From: Volvox africanus | Taxonomy: Eukaryota; Chlorophyta; Chlorophyceae; Chlamydomonadales; Volvocaceae | Length of the DNA: 64,000 nt | Direction of reading: 5' to 3' | Assembly: GCA_030268105.1 (NCBI GenBank) | Contig: BSDZ01000034.1 | Span: 34,414-98,413, forward strand | Part shown: positions 50,246 to 63,522 of the stretch, piece after piece | Position numbering within the stretch: position 1 is the stretch's first letter | How the letters are laid out: each line of letters starts with the position of its first letter | The notes under the pieces: generated by a model | Seen by the model: only the letters and a program-made list of their open reading frames with translations | The model's database searches: none | Told to the model about the DNA's origin: nothing | Position numbers and translations under genes: made by a program

Positions 50246-52835
50246 TCAGAGCCGAATGCCCCCACGCTGAACACACGGCTCTGTGATTCCCTTGGCAGCC
50301 CTTAGGAAGGCCGCCAAGAAAGGGCGCCTCTTGCGGGGCCCCTCAAGCGAGGCGGCCTTGATGGACGCCGTCCCCCAACGATTGGAGCCACAAAGCTCCA
50401 TCAGCTTGAGCTGCACATAGGAAATTGCTGGAGCTGCCGCCTGCTCCTTCCCGAAGGCAACAAGTGGATTGTGCTCGAGGCCTAAAGAGGGCAAAGTGTG
50501 TGGGGGAGAGCGAACGTCTCTGTGCCAGAAATCAATTCATGTAAGGTGGGCTGCGCTTAGATGTGCAGGCAGACAGCAGGTGGCAAGGCCCACTGCCTGC
50601 TGAGTCAGCAGATAGAACAGGATACTTGGGAGCCAAACCAGTCAGCAGACCTAGACTCAGGGGTGTTTTCACAACCCCTCACACAATGACAACCCCTCAA
50701 TGACAACCATGCACCTAGCTAGCATGAGATGGAGCGCGACGTGCACACCACCAGACTTACTTGCTTCACGAATGGCTTCTGCTAGGGTCGGCTCAAGCGT
50801 CTTGGTAAACGCCTGAACCTCCGCCCAGGACGACCAATGCTGCTCCCCCGCCCAGGACCGGCAGTCCTGCAGACCCCAGTTCCGTGCCTCAGGGGGCAGA
50901 CGCCGCTCTGGGTTTTCGGGTGCGGTTTTGGTGGCTGCGTGAGCTCCAGGGGTTGGTACAACTCCTGGGGTTGCTGCGCAGCCTTGTTGATGAAAATGGA
51001 AGCGGCACCAGCATCTGCGACTTCGACTGCAGAAGGCGGACTCGTGGCGCCCATAGCAGGACAGCTGGCGGCAGGGATGATGGCAAATTTGGCAGTGATG
51101 CTGCTGCCCTGCAGGTCTGTAGAGGCCCGGAAAGGCCCCCTTCCTGGCCTCCATCATGGCGGCCCCCGACCTCAGCTTCTCGAGTTGCGAAATCAAATCT
51201 GACACCTGCAGATAAAAGAGCGAACATCCAGCAGTTGTCGGGTTTTGTATACATAAGACTATGTTGCTTCGATGACTTCTTGCCCACGCACCTGGACTTG
51301 GAAGCCCTCGAAGCCCTCAGCTTCGGTGGTCTCGTCCAACCTGTATGGAAAAGGCATGGGTGGGGTTGCAGGTGTAAGCAAGAGATCCCAGCATTGTGGG
51401 TTTCGGGTAAACAGGAAGTCGCACATCCGAAACACGTACGCCTTCATGCATTTGCCGCCACGTACTCAGACCGCCACGCACTACCACGTCACTCCGCCGT
51501 ACACCTAGTTATACACTGCACCTACCGCTGATATGCTAGCTCAATGGCCGCCGCTGCTCCCGCCAACCCCGACGGGGCCATCACGCCACCCGCGCATTGC
51601 TGCACGTTGTTCTCCTCACTCTCCAGCTGCGGCTCCTGCTGGCAGAGAACGAGACACACAAAAAAGCTTTTCATCAGTTAGTGCACCGTTTACGTGCGTA
51701 GACATGGAACATCTGCATCACGGAAAGCATCTTGATGTGTTTCCGAGGGGGTATTGGACGTCCAAACACAAGCGCATGTACACAAATTAGTTTCGGCGAC
51801 ATCTGAACGACGACAAAATAACGACATGTATGATGAGCCCACCCCTCGGGCAACTCCCTCCGTCCGTCTCCCCTCCCCTCGGAAACCATGTTCCCCATTC
51901 GCCTCCCCTGAGAAGCGCTTTCCTGCAGGCACTTTGCAACCAACACAGTGCAGCACAAGCCGCGCACTGGTATGAGAAAGGCGACCTCCTCCCCGGAACC
52001 CCCTCAGGCGTCAGGTCTGACCCACCACCTGCTGCGCTGCTGGAACTGGCTGGGCTTCCAGTTGGGCTCCGGCCTGGTGAAGATTCTCGGGCGCGCCCTT
52101 CTGTTGTGCGCACGCAAAAGACGGGGGGTCGACACGTTGGTCGATAGTCAGCAAGCGGTGCGGGTCGGCGCATGGCCCAATCACATCGAGCGACTGTCAG
52201 ACAAGCGACCCCCAAGGCATCTCAACACCCATCACCACTGCTGGAGCAAACTCCTGATCAGCTCAAACTCACCCAGGATAGCAGGACCTTAAGCAGAGTC
52301 CCCTTCTCAGCTATTTGCAGGCGCCGCGCGGACAACCGCTCCTGCAACGTCAAGGATTCTTCGCCCTCGAGCTTCCCGAACCGCTGAAGAGGCTGCGACA
52401 GAAAAGGTGGAAGGGATGGGATGTCACGGAATGACCGAAAAAAGACGGAATCGAAGAAAACATAAACGACGACGAAAGGCAGGCTTGATGGGAGTTGGCC
52501 TTACTTAGAACTGAACATCAGGAAAGACAGCAACACGAATTCACCTTTTCTGTCGGAATCCACTTGCGGCTAAACTTCTTCATTAGTTCACGCAAAGGAG
52601 TGACGACCACTCCACCTGCAGGCTGCTCTACAGCTTTGCCATTTAGGCAGCTGCTGTTGCTCATAACGCTGTCATTATCGTTAGCGGTGCTGTTGGTGTC
52701 CGAGATTGTGTCGATCCTCTCATAAGCACGATCCTTAGGCTTGAAGCCCAGTTTCACCAACAGCGAGATCATGGCTGACGCCTGGACAGCCGGGTCGTGG
52801 TCAAGGAGCCGGTAATCGAAGCGTCCAATGAAGCA
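50246..52835 (-). CDS. Gene copy 10 (three single-base losses in sixth exon)
   Basis: Exons: 52835–52545, 52392–52273, 52100–52029, 51638–51526, 51340–51292, 51205–50761 and 50481–50246. The sixth exon has lost one base at each of three homopolymers (50909–50912, 51126–51128, 51136–51140), three in total, so the frame is shifted through the middle and restored before the tryptophan cluster. The predicted protein therefore has an unrelated central stretch but a normal end. The intron carries a C-for-A substitution near 50537. Confidence 0.58.
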
Positions 52836-54292
52836 CTATCGCTAAGCAAATCGTTGAGATGTATTACTCAATAAACGACACTAAGGTTTTGTCTAGAGGC
52901 AAACGGTTGTGTTGACAGGCCAAAGCCTGTTCTTTGGAGTCTCTCTAAGGAATTCGAAAGCAATTATGGAAAATGGTTTTAAAATAACTAGTTAGGATGT
53001 TAATGGGTCACACAGGGTGGGCTATGGTTATGTAGAGCGACGGAGCATAATCAGGTCTAAAGGCGAAGGTTTCACAGCTTTCCTTTATCCGGTTGTAACA
53101 CTGAAGCAAAGTAATTTGAATGGCAATGTAGGGGCGCTTCCGTGTGGCGATAAGAACCCCGTATTACCATAATCGGTCCGCTGTTCGTGGCTTCGGGCCG
53201 TACATTGGAACAACAGATTACGTAGGTTCATCGCAAAGGATTTCTTGAGCTCCTATTGAACTGTAATTTCAATTGGTACAATTGAGCTCGCGTAAGCTCA
53301 AAGACATCAACACCGCACAAGTGTGTGTTTCACCAATACCGGTTCGGAGGCCCCAAGAGCGCAAGGTTATCACCTTGTATAGTACTGGTCTTCCCCATAG
53401 TAGGGAATCTAAAGTCCTGAAATTCCTTACATAATGCGACCACTGGACTGTGGCCCACGGTAGCTTGCCGTACACTATCACGTGTCCTGAAATTAATAAA
53501 GATGGAGCACGCCGAAGGCCTTCCGGTGCCATCTCCATGATGGGCATGGACGCCCAAGTTGGGGCACCATAATGTCATAATGCCAACGATTGTTGAACCC
53601 TTGTATGAACATACATACACCTTAGTGAGAGCCTGCTGCAGTAAAATGCAATTTGGCTGTGCAGCGCTGCATGGAGATACAGCTCTCCATGCGGAGTAAA
53701 ATCCAAACAGTTCTTCCCAAGTTTTCAGAACAAGTCGCCCACAGTGTAACACCTAAAAAGCACCCCTCTGTTCTGCTTCAGGGGGAGACTGAGACACTCA
53801 AAAAGGGTCATCCAGGCATCGCACGATTTACATGTGGTGTCACGGAGAGGCCTGCTGCTTGCTCGTCCACTCGTGAGCAACTGCGAGGCTCGAACACCAT
53901 GGTATTGCACATGCCTGCAGCACATGCATGCGCACACACGCATATGCACACACACGCCCACAGAGGCACGCATGCCCTCCCCCTTTGTGCTGTCCCAGGC
54001 ATGTCTAGTTGAGAGTCCCCTGTAAATAAACTGGTCACATGCCATGTCGTCATGGCAGATTATGACACCAGCCTAATCACTTGAGAAGGATGTTAAATAG
54101 CTCATTAATCAGATCCATTAACAAACACGGTTCACAAGCTCCTATCGGATAGAATCCAATGATGAACAGTTGACAACCATCTAGGGTTCAGATCCACTAA
54201 CAAACACGTTTGACACGCTCCTATTGGTTAGGGTCCACTAATGAATGGCAGATAAGAAACTATGCAACTAAAACTATATCAGGTCTATGACA

Positions 54293-55123
54293 GCTAAGTG
54301 ACTAAATGCTAGGCACAAATACCATGTGTGCAGTTGGGAGTCTCACTGACTATGAATACCACTTGATGAAGTCCGACTGCCCACCAGCTGTTTAAACCTC
54401 CACAGCCCCTCCCCCTCCACTGCATGAAGCCTTAGGTACGATAAAAAGAACACAGAATATCACATAGCTAAGTGACTAAATGCTAGGCACAAATACATGT
54501 GTGCAGTGGGAGTCTCACACTATGAATACCACTTGATGAAGTCCGAGCCACCAGCTGAAACCTCACAGCTCCACTGCATAGTACGGAACACAGATATCAC
54601 ATAGCTAAGTGACTAAATGCTGCACAAATACCATGTGTGCAGTTGGGAGTCTCACTGACTATGAATACCACTTGATGAAGTCCGACTGCCCACCAGCTGT
54701 TTAAACCTCCACAGCCCCTCCCCCTCCACTGCATGAAGCCTTAGGTACGATAAAAAGAACACAGAATATCACATAGCTAAGTGACTAAATGCTAGGCACA
54801 AATACCATGTGTGCAGTTGGGAGTCTCACTGACTATGAATACCACTTGATGAAGTCCGACTGCCCACCAGCTGTTTAAACCTCCACAGCCCCTCCCCCTC
54901 CACTGCATGAAGCCTTAGGTACGATAAAAAGAACACAGAATATCACATAGCTAAGTGACTAAATGCTAGGCACAAATACCATGTGTGCAGTTGGGAGTCT
55001 CACTGACTATGAATACCACTTGATGAAGTCCGACTGCCCACCAGCTGTTTAAACCTCCACAGCCCCTCCCCCTCCACTGCATGAAGCCTTAGGTACGATA
55101 AAAAGAACACAGAATACCACATA
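54293..55123. repeat. 174-bp minisatellite, 5 monomers (unit 11)
   Basis: Starts are at 54293, 54467, 54604, 54776 and 54950. The second monomer is only 137 bp, with many small deletions between 54495 and 54600; the others are normal. Confidence 0.94.
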
Positions 55124-55564
55124 CAAAACTGGGGGTGCCCGAAAACAAACATGTACATGAGAAAGCTAACCAAACCTGCAAACCCCAGCCTAACATCACG
55201 CCTAAGCCGCAGCAGCCACCTGCAAGCCACCACACCGGACATCTCTCACGAGAGCCCTAACATTCGTAATGTAAAGTGCCGCGCTATTCAGCCAGTCACC
55301 GCCCCTTGGTGCTACTACGGCCATGGTCACGGTCACCATCAGGCCTCAGAGCCTTTAGTTCCGCTCTAGGTGTCTTGAGTCCCTCTTTTCTTAATAACCA
55401 CGTCACCGTCGATTAAGGGTGCAGTGTTTAACAACGCTAAGCATCACGACTTGGCAAACAAAATCGATGGCTCGAGATGACCATCTAGCAATCCGGCTAG
55501 CTAGCAAGGAGGGTAGTAGGTACATATCAGTGCGTGCACTTCCTGCAAAACCGCCCCAGCTCGA

Positions 55565-58157
55565 TCAGAGCCGAATGCCCCCACGCTGAACACACGGCTC
55601 TGTGATTCCCTTGGCAGCCCTTAGGAAGGCCGCCAAGAAAGGGCGCCTCTTGCGGGGCCCCTCAAGCGAGGCGGCCTTGATGGACGCCGTCCCCCAACGA
55701 TTGGAGCCACAAAGCTCCATCAGCTTGAGCTGCACATAGGAAATTGCTGGAGCTGCCGCCTGCTCCTTCCCGAAGGCAACAAGTGGATTGTGCTCGAGGC
55801 CTAAAGAGGGCAAAGTGTGTGGGGGAGAGCGAACGTCTCTGTGCCAGAAATCAATTAATGTAAGGTGGGCTGCGCTTAGATGTGCAGGCAGACAGCAGGT
55901 GGCAAGGCCCACTGCCTGCTGAGTCAGCAGATAGAACAGGATACTTGGGAGCCAAACCAGTCAGCAGACCTAGACTCAGGGGTGTCTTTTCACAACCCCT
56001 CACACAATGACAACCCCTCAATGACAACCATGCACCTAGCTAGCATGAGATGGAGCGCGACGTGCACACCACCAGACTTACTTGCTTCACGAATGGCTTC
56101 TGCTAGGGTCGGCTCAAGCGTCTTGGTAAACGCCTGAACCTCCGCCCAGGACGACCAATGCTGCTCCCCCGCCCAGGACCGGCAGTCCTGCAGACCCCAG
56201 TTCCGTGCCTCAGGGGGCAGACGCCGCTCTGGGGTTTTCGGGTGCGGTTTTGGTGGCTGCGTGAGCTCCAGGGGTTGGTACAACTCCTGGGGTTGCTGCG
56301 CAGCCTTGTTGATGAAAATGGAAGCGGCACCAGCATCTGCGACTTCGACTGCAGAAGGCGGACTCGTGGCGCCCATAGCAGGACAGCTGGCGGCAGGGAT
56401 GATGGCAAATTTGGCAGTGATGCTGCTGCCCTGCAGGTCTGTAGAGGCCCCGGAAAGGCCCCCTTCCTGGCCTCCATCATGGCGGCCCCCGACCTCAGCT
56501 TCTCGAGTTGCGAAATCAAATCTGACACCTGCAGATAAAAGAGCGAACATCCAGCAGTTGTCGGGTTTTGTATACATAAGACTATGTTGCTTCGATGACT
56601 TCTTGCCCACGCACCTGGACTTGGAAGCCCTCGAAGCCCTCAGCTTCGGTGGTCTCGTCCAACCTGTATGGAAAAGGCATGGGTGGGGTTGCAGGTGTAA
56701 GCAAGAGATCCCAGCATTGTGGGTTTCGGGTAAACAGGAAGTCGCACATCCGAAACACGTACGCCTTCATGCATTTGCCGCCACGTACTCAGACCGCCAC
56801 GCACTACCACGTCACTCCGCCGTACACCTAGTTATACACTGCACCTACCGCTGATATGCTAGCTCAATGGCCGCCGCTGCTCCCGCCAACCCCGACGGGG
56901 CCATCACGCCACCCGCGCATTGCTGCACGTTGTTCTCCTCACTCTCCAGCTGCGGCTCCTGCTGGCAGAGAACGAGACACACAAAAAAGCTTTTCATCAG
57001 TTAGTGCACCGTTTACGTGCGTAGACATGGAACATCTGCATCACGGAAAGCATCTTGATGTGTTTCCGAGGGGGTATTGGACGTCCAAACACAAGCGCAT
57101 GTACACAAATTAGTTTCGGCGACATCTGAACGACGACAAAATAACGACATGTATGATGAGCCCCCCCTCGGGCAACTCCCTCCGTCCGTCTCCCCTCCCC
57201 TCGGAAACCATGTTCCCCATTCGCCTCCCCTGAGAAGCGCTTTCCTGCAGGCACTTTGCAACCAACACAGTGCAGCACAAGCCGCGCACTGGTATGAGAA
57301 AGGCGACCTCCTCCCCGGAACCCCCTCAGGCGTCAGGTCTGACCCACCACCTGCTGCGCTGCTGGAACTGGCTGGGCTTCCAGTTGGGCTCCGGCCTGGT
57401 GAAGATTCTCGGGCGCGCCCTTCTGTTGTGCGCACGCAAAAGACGGGGGGTCGACACGTTGGTCGATAGTCAGCAAGCGGTGCGGGTCGGCGCATGGCCC
57501 AATCACATCGAGCGACTGTCAGACAAGCGACCCCCAAGGCATCTCAACACCCATCACCACTGCTGGAGCAAACTCCTGATCAGCTCAAACTCACCCAGGA
57601 TAGCAGGACCTTAAGCAGAGTCCCCTTCTCAGCTATTTGCAGGCGCCGCGCGGACAACCGCTCCTGCAACGTCAAGGATTCTTCGCCCTCGAGCTTCCCG
57701 AACCGCTGAAGAGGCTGCGACAGAAAAGGTGGAAGGGATGGGATGTCACGGAATGACCGAAAAAAGACGGAATCGAAGAAAACATAAACGACGACGAAAG
57801 GCAGGCTTGATGGGAGTTGGCCTTACTTAGAACTGAACATCAGGAAAGACAGCAACACGAATTCACCTTTTCTGTCGGAATCCACTTGCGGCTAAACTTC
57901 TTCATTAGTTCACGCAAAGGAGTGACGACCACTCCACCTGCAGGCTGCTCTACAGCTTTGCCATTTAGGCAGCTGCTGTTGCTCATAACGCTGTCATTAT
58001 CGTTAGCGGTGCTGTTGGTGTCCGAGATTGTGTCGATCCTCTCATAAGCACGATCCTTAGGCTTGAAGCCCAGTTTCACCAACAGCGAGATCATGGCTGA
58101 CGCCTGGACAGCCGGGTCGTGGTCAAGGAGCCGGTAATCGAAGCGTCCAATGAAGCA
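55565..58157 (-). CDS. Gene copy 11 (one frameshift as assembled)
   Basis: Exons: 58157–57867, 57714–57595, 57422–57351, 56961–56849, 56663–56615, 56528–56082 and 55800–55565. The sixth exon again has five instead of six C at 56459–56463, the same run that is short in copies 6 and 10. The intronic indel site has a distinct short form (near 57161). Confidence 0.6.
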
Positions 58158-59614
58158 CTATCGCTAAGCAAATCGTTGAGATGTATTACTCAATAAACGA
58201 CACTAAGGTTTTGTCTAGAGGCAAACGGTTGTGTTGACAGGCCAAAGCCTGTTCTTTGGAGTCTCTCTAAGGAATTCGAAAGCAATTATGGAAAATGGTT
58301 TTAAAATAACTAGTTAGGATGTTAATGGGTCACACAGGGTGGGCTATGGTTATGTAGAGCGACGGAGCATAATCAGGTCTAAAGGCGAAGGTTTCACAGC
58401 TTTCCTTTATCCGGTTGTAACACTGAAGCAAAGTAATTTGAATGGCAATGTAGGGGCGCTTCCGTGTGGCGATAAGAACCCCGTATTACCATAATCGGTC
58501 CGCTGTTCGTGGCTTCGGGCCGTACATTGGAACAACAGATTACGTAGGTTCATCGCAAAGGATTTCTTGAGCTCCTATTGAACTGTAATTTCAATTGGTA
58601 CAATTGAGCTCGCGTAAGCTCAAAGACATCAACACCGCACAAGTGTGTGTTTCACCAATACCGGTTCGGAGGCCCCAAGAGCGCAAGGTTATCACCTTGT
58701 ATAGTACTGGTCTTCCCCATAGTAGGGAATCTAAAGTCCTGAAATTCCTTACATAATGCGACCACTGGACTGTGGCCCACGGTAGCTTGCCGTACACTAT
58801 CACGTGTCCTGAAATTAATAAAGATGGAGCACGCCGAAGGCCTTCCGGTGCCATCTCCATGATGGGCATGGACGCCCAAGTTGGGGCACCATAATGTCAT
58901 AATGCCAACGATTGTTGAACCCTTGTATGAACATACATACACCTTAGTGAGAGCCTGCTGCAGTAAAATGCAATTTGGCTGTGCAGCGCTGCATGGAGAT
59001 ACAGCTCTCCATGCGGAGTAAAATCCAAACAGTTCTTCCCAAGTTTTCAGAACAAGTCGCCCACAGTGTAACACCTAAAAAGCACCCCTCTGTTCTGCTT
59101 CAGGGGGAGACTGAGACACTCAAAAAGGGTCATCCAGGCATCGCACGATTTACATGTGGTGTCACGGAGAGGCCTGCTGCTTGCTCGTCCACTCGTGAGC
59201 AACTGCGAGGCTCGAACACCATGGTATTGCACATGCCTGCAGCACATGCATGCGCACACACGCATATGCACACACACGCCCACAGAGGCACGCATGCCCT
59301 CCCCCTTTGTGCTGTCCCAGGCATGTCTAGTTGAGAGTCCCCTGTAAATAAACTGGTCACATGCCATGTCGTCATGGCAGATTATGACACCAGCCTAATC
59401 ACTTGAGAAGGATGTTAAATAGCTCATTAATCAGATCCATTAACAAACACGGTTCACAAGCTCCTATCGGATAGAATCCAATGATGAACAGTTGACAACC
59501 ATCTAGGGTTCAGATCCACTAACAAACACGTTTGACACGCTCCTATTGGTTAGGGTCCACTAATGAATGGCAGATAAGAAACTATGCAACTAAAACTATA
59601 TCAGGTCTATGACA

Positions 59615-60307
59615 GCTAAGTGACTAAATGCTAGGCACAAATACCATGTGTGCAGTTGGGAGTCTCACTGACTATGAATACCACTTGATGAAGTCCGACT
59701 GCCCACCAGCTGTTTAAACCTCCACAGCCCCTCCCCCTCCACTGCATGAAGCCTTAGGTACGATAAAAAGAACACAGAATATCACATAGCTAAGTGACTA
59801 AATGCTAGGCACAAATACCATGTGTGCAGTTGGGAGTCTCACTGACTATGAATACCACTTGATGAAGTCCGACTGCCCACCAGCTGTTTAAACCTCCACA
59901 GCCCCTCCCCCTCCACTGCATGAAGCCTTAGGTACGATAAAAAGAACACAGAATATCACATAGCTAAGTGACTAAATGCTAGGCACAAATACCATGTGTG
60001 CAGTTGGGAGTCTCACTGACTATGAATACCACTTGATGAAGTCCGACTGCCCACCAGCTGTTTAAACCTCCACAGCCCCTCCCCTCCACTGCATGAAGCC
60101 TTAGGTACGATAAAAAGAACACAGAATATCACATAGCTAAGTGACTAAATGCTAGGCACAAATACCATGTGTGCAGTTGGGAGTCTCACTGACTATGAAT
60201 ACCACTTGATGAAGTCCGACTGCCACCAGCTGTTTAAACCTCCACAGCCCCTCCCCTCCACTGCATGAAGCCTTAGGTACGATAAAAAGAACACAGAATA
60301 CCACATA
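59615..60307. repeat. 174-bp minisatellite, 4 monomers (unit 12)
   Basis: Starts are at 59615, 59789, 59963 and 60136. Single C losses fall in the pyrimidine run of the last two monomers. Confidence 0.96.
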
Positions 60308-60748
60308 CAAAACTGGGGGTGCCCGAAAACAAACATGTACATGAGAAAGCTAACCAAACCTGCAAACCCCAGCCTAACATCACGCCTAAGCCGCAGCAGC
60401 CACCTGCAAGCCACCACACCGGACATCTCTCACGAGAGCCCTAACATTCGTAATGTAAAGTGCCGCGCTATTCAGCCAGTCACCGCCCCTTGGTGCTACT
60501 ACGGCCATGGTCACGGTCACCATCAGGCCTCAGAGCCTTTAGTTCCGCTCTAGGTGTCTTGAGTCCCTCTTTTCTTAATAACCACGTCACCGTCGATTAA
60601 GGGTGCAGTGTTTAACAACGCTAAGCATCACGACTTGGCAAACAAAATCGATGGCTCGAGATGACCATCTAGCAATCCGGCTAGCTAGCAAGGAGGGTAG
60701 TAGGTACATATCAGTGCGTGCACTTCCTGCAAAACCGCCCCAGCTCGA

Positions 60749-63344
60749 TCAGAGCCGAATGCCCCCACGCTGAACACACGGCTCTGTGATTCCCTTGGCA
60801 GCCCTTAGGAAGGCCGCCAAGAAAGGGCGCCTCTTGCGGGGCCCTCAAGCGAGGCGGCCTTGATGGACGCCGTCCCCCAACGATTGGAGCCACAAAGCTC
60901 CATCAGCTTGAGCTGCACATAGGAAATTGCTGGAGCTGCCGCCTGCTCCTTCCCGAAGGCAACAAGTGGATTGTGCTCGAGGCCTAAAGAGGGCAAAGTG
61001 TGTGGGGGAGAGCGAACGTCTCTGTGCCAGAAATCAATTAATGTAAGGTGGGCTGCGCTTAGATGTGCAGGCAGACAGCAGGTGGCAAGGCCCACTGCCT
61101 GCTGAGTCAGCAGATAGAACAGGATACTTGGGAGCCAAACCAGTCAGCAGACCTAGACTCAGGGGTGTCTTTTCACAACCCCTCACACAATGACAACCCC
61201 TCAATGACAACCATGCACCTAGCTAGCATGAGATGGAGCGCGACGTGCACACCACCAGACTTACTTGCTTCACGAATGGCTTCTGCTAGGGTCGGCTCAA
61301 GCGTCTTGGTAAACGCCTGAACCTCCGCCCAGGACGACCAATGCTGCTCCCCCGCCCAGGACCGGCAGTCCTGCAGACCCCAGTTCCGTGCCTCAGGGGG
61401 CAGACGCCGCTCTGGGGTTTTCGGGTGCGGTTTTGGTGGCTGCGTGAGCTCCAGGGGTTGGTACAACTCCTGGGGTTGCTGCGCAGCCTTGTTGATGAAA
61501 ATGGAAGCGGCACCAGCATCTGCGACTTCGACTGCAGAAGGCGGACTCGTGGCGCCCATAGCAGGACAGCTGGCGGCAGGGATGATGGCAAATTTGGCAG
61601 TGATGCTGCTGCCCTGCAGGTCTGTAGAGGCCCCGGAAAGGCCCCCCTTCCTGGCCTCCATCATGGCGGCCCCCGACCTCAGCTTCTCGAGTTGCGAAAT
61701 CAAATCTGACACCTGCAGATAAAAGAGCGAACATCCAGCAGTTGTCGGGTTTTGTATACATAAGACTATGTTGCTTCGATGACTTCTTGCCCACGCACCT
61801 GGACTTGGAAGCCCTCGAAGCCCTCAGCTTCGGTGGTCTCGTCCAACCTGTATGGAAAAGGCATGGGTGGGGTTGCAGGTGTAAGCAAGAGATCCCAGCA
61901 TTGTGGGTTTCGGGTAAACAGGAAGTCGCACATCCGAAACACGTACGCCTTCATGCATTTGCCGCCACGTACTCAGACCGCCACGCACTACCACGTCACT
62001 CCGCCGTACACCTAGTTATACACTGCACCTACCGCTGATATGCTAGCTCAATGGCCGCCGCTGCTCCCGCCAACCCCGACGGGGCCATCACGCCACCCGC
62101 GCATTGCTGCACGTTGTTCTCCTCACTCTCCAGCTGCGGCTCCTGCTGGCAGAGAACGAGACACACAAAAAAGCTTTTCATCAGTTAGTGCACCGTTTAC
62201 GTGCGTAGACATGGAACATCTGCATCACGGAAAGCATCTTGATGTGTTTCCGAGGGGGTATTGGACGTCCAAACACAAGCGCATGTACACAAATTAGTTT
62301 CGGCGACATCTGAACGACGACAAAATAACGACATGTATGATGAGCCCACCCCCCCTCGGGCAACTCCCTCCGTCCGTCTCCCCTCCCCTCGGAAACCATG
62401 TTCCCCATTCGCCTCCCCTGAGAAGCGCTTTCCTGCAGGCACTTTGCAACCAACACAGTGCAGCACAAGCCGCGCACTGGTATGAGAAAGGCGACCTCCT
62501 CCCCGGAACCCCTCAGGCGTCAGGTCTGACCCACCACCTGCTGCGCTGCTGGAACTGGCTGGGCTTCCAGTTGGGCTCCGGCCTGGTGAAGATTCTCGGG
62601 CGCGCCCTTCTGTTGTGCGCACGCAAAAGACGGGGGGTCGACACGTTGGTCGATAGTCAGCAAGCGGTGCGGGTCGGCGCATGGCCCAATCACATCGAGC
62701 GACTGTCAGACAAGCGACCCCCAAGGCATCTCAACACCCATCACCACTGCTGGAGCAAACTCCTGATCAGCTCAAACTCACCCAGGATAGCAGGACCTTA
62801 AGCAGAGTCCCCTTCTCAGCTATTTGCAGGCGCCGCGCGGACAACCGCTCCTGCAACGTCAAGGATTCTTCGCCCTCGAGCTTCCCGAACCGCTGAAGAG
62901 GCTGCGACAGAAAAGGTGGAAGGGATGGGATGTCACGGAATGACCGAAAAAAGACGGAATCGAAGAAAACATAAACGACGACGAAAGGCAGGCTTGATGG
63001 GAGTTGGCCTTACTTAGAACTGAACATCAGGAAAGACAGCAACACGAATTCACCTTTTCTGTCGGAATCCACTTGCGGCTAAACTTCTTCATTAGTTCAC
63101 GCAAAGGAGTGACGACCACTCCACCTGCAGGCTGCTCTACAGCTTTGCCATTTAGGCAGCTGCTGTTGCTCATAACGCTGTCATTATCGTTAGCGGTGCT
63201 GTTGGTGTCCGAGATTGTGTCGATCCTCTCATAAGCACGATCCTTAGGCTTGAAGCCCAGTTTCACCAACAGCGAGATCATGGCTGACGCCTGGACAGCC
63301 GGGTCGTGGTCAAGGAGCCGGTAATCGAAGCGTCCAATGAAGCA
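60749..63344 (-). CDS. Gene copy 12 (one frameshift in last exon as assembled)
   Basis: Exons: 63344–63054, 62901–62782, 62609–62538, 62145–62033, 61847–61799, 61712–61265 and 60983–60749. The last exon has lost one C at 60842–60844, which removes the usual end including the PRKRR patch. The sixth exon is intact here. One C is missing in the intron near 62512, and the indel site near 62346 has its own form. Confidence 0.6.
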
Positions 63345-63522
63345 CTATCGCTAAGCAAATCGTTGAGATGTATTACTCAATAAACGACACTAAGGTTTTG
63401 TCTAGAGGCAAACGGTTGTGTTGACAGGCCAAAGCCTGTTCTTTGGAGTCTCTCTAAGGAATTCGAAAGCAATTATGGAAAATGGTTTTAAAATAACTAG
63501 TTAGGATGTTAATGGGTCACAC

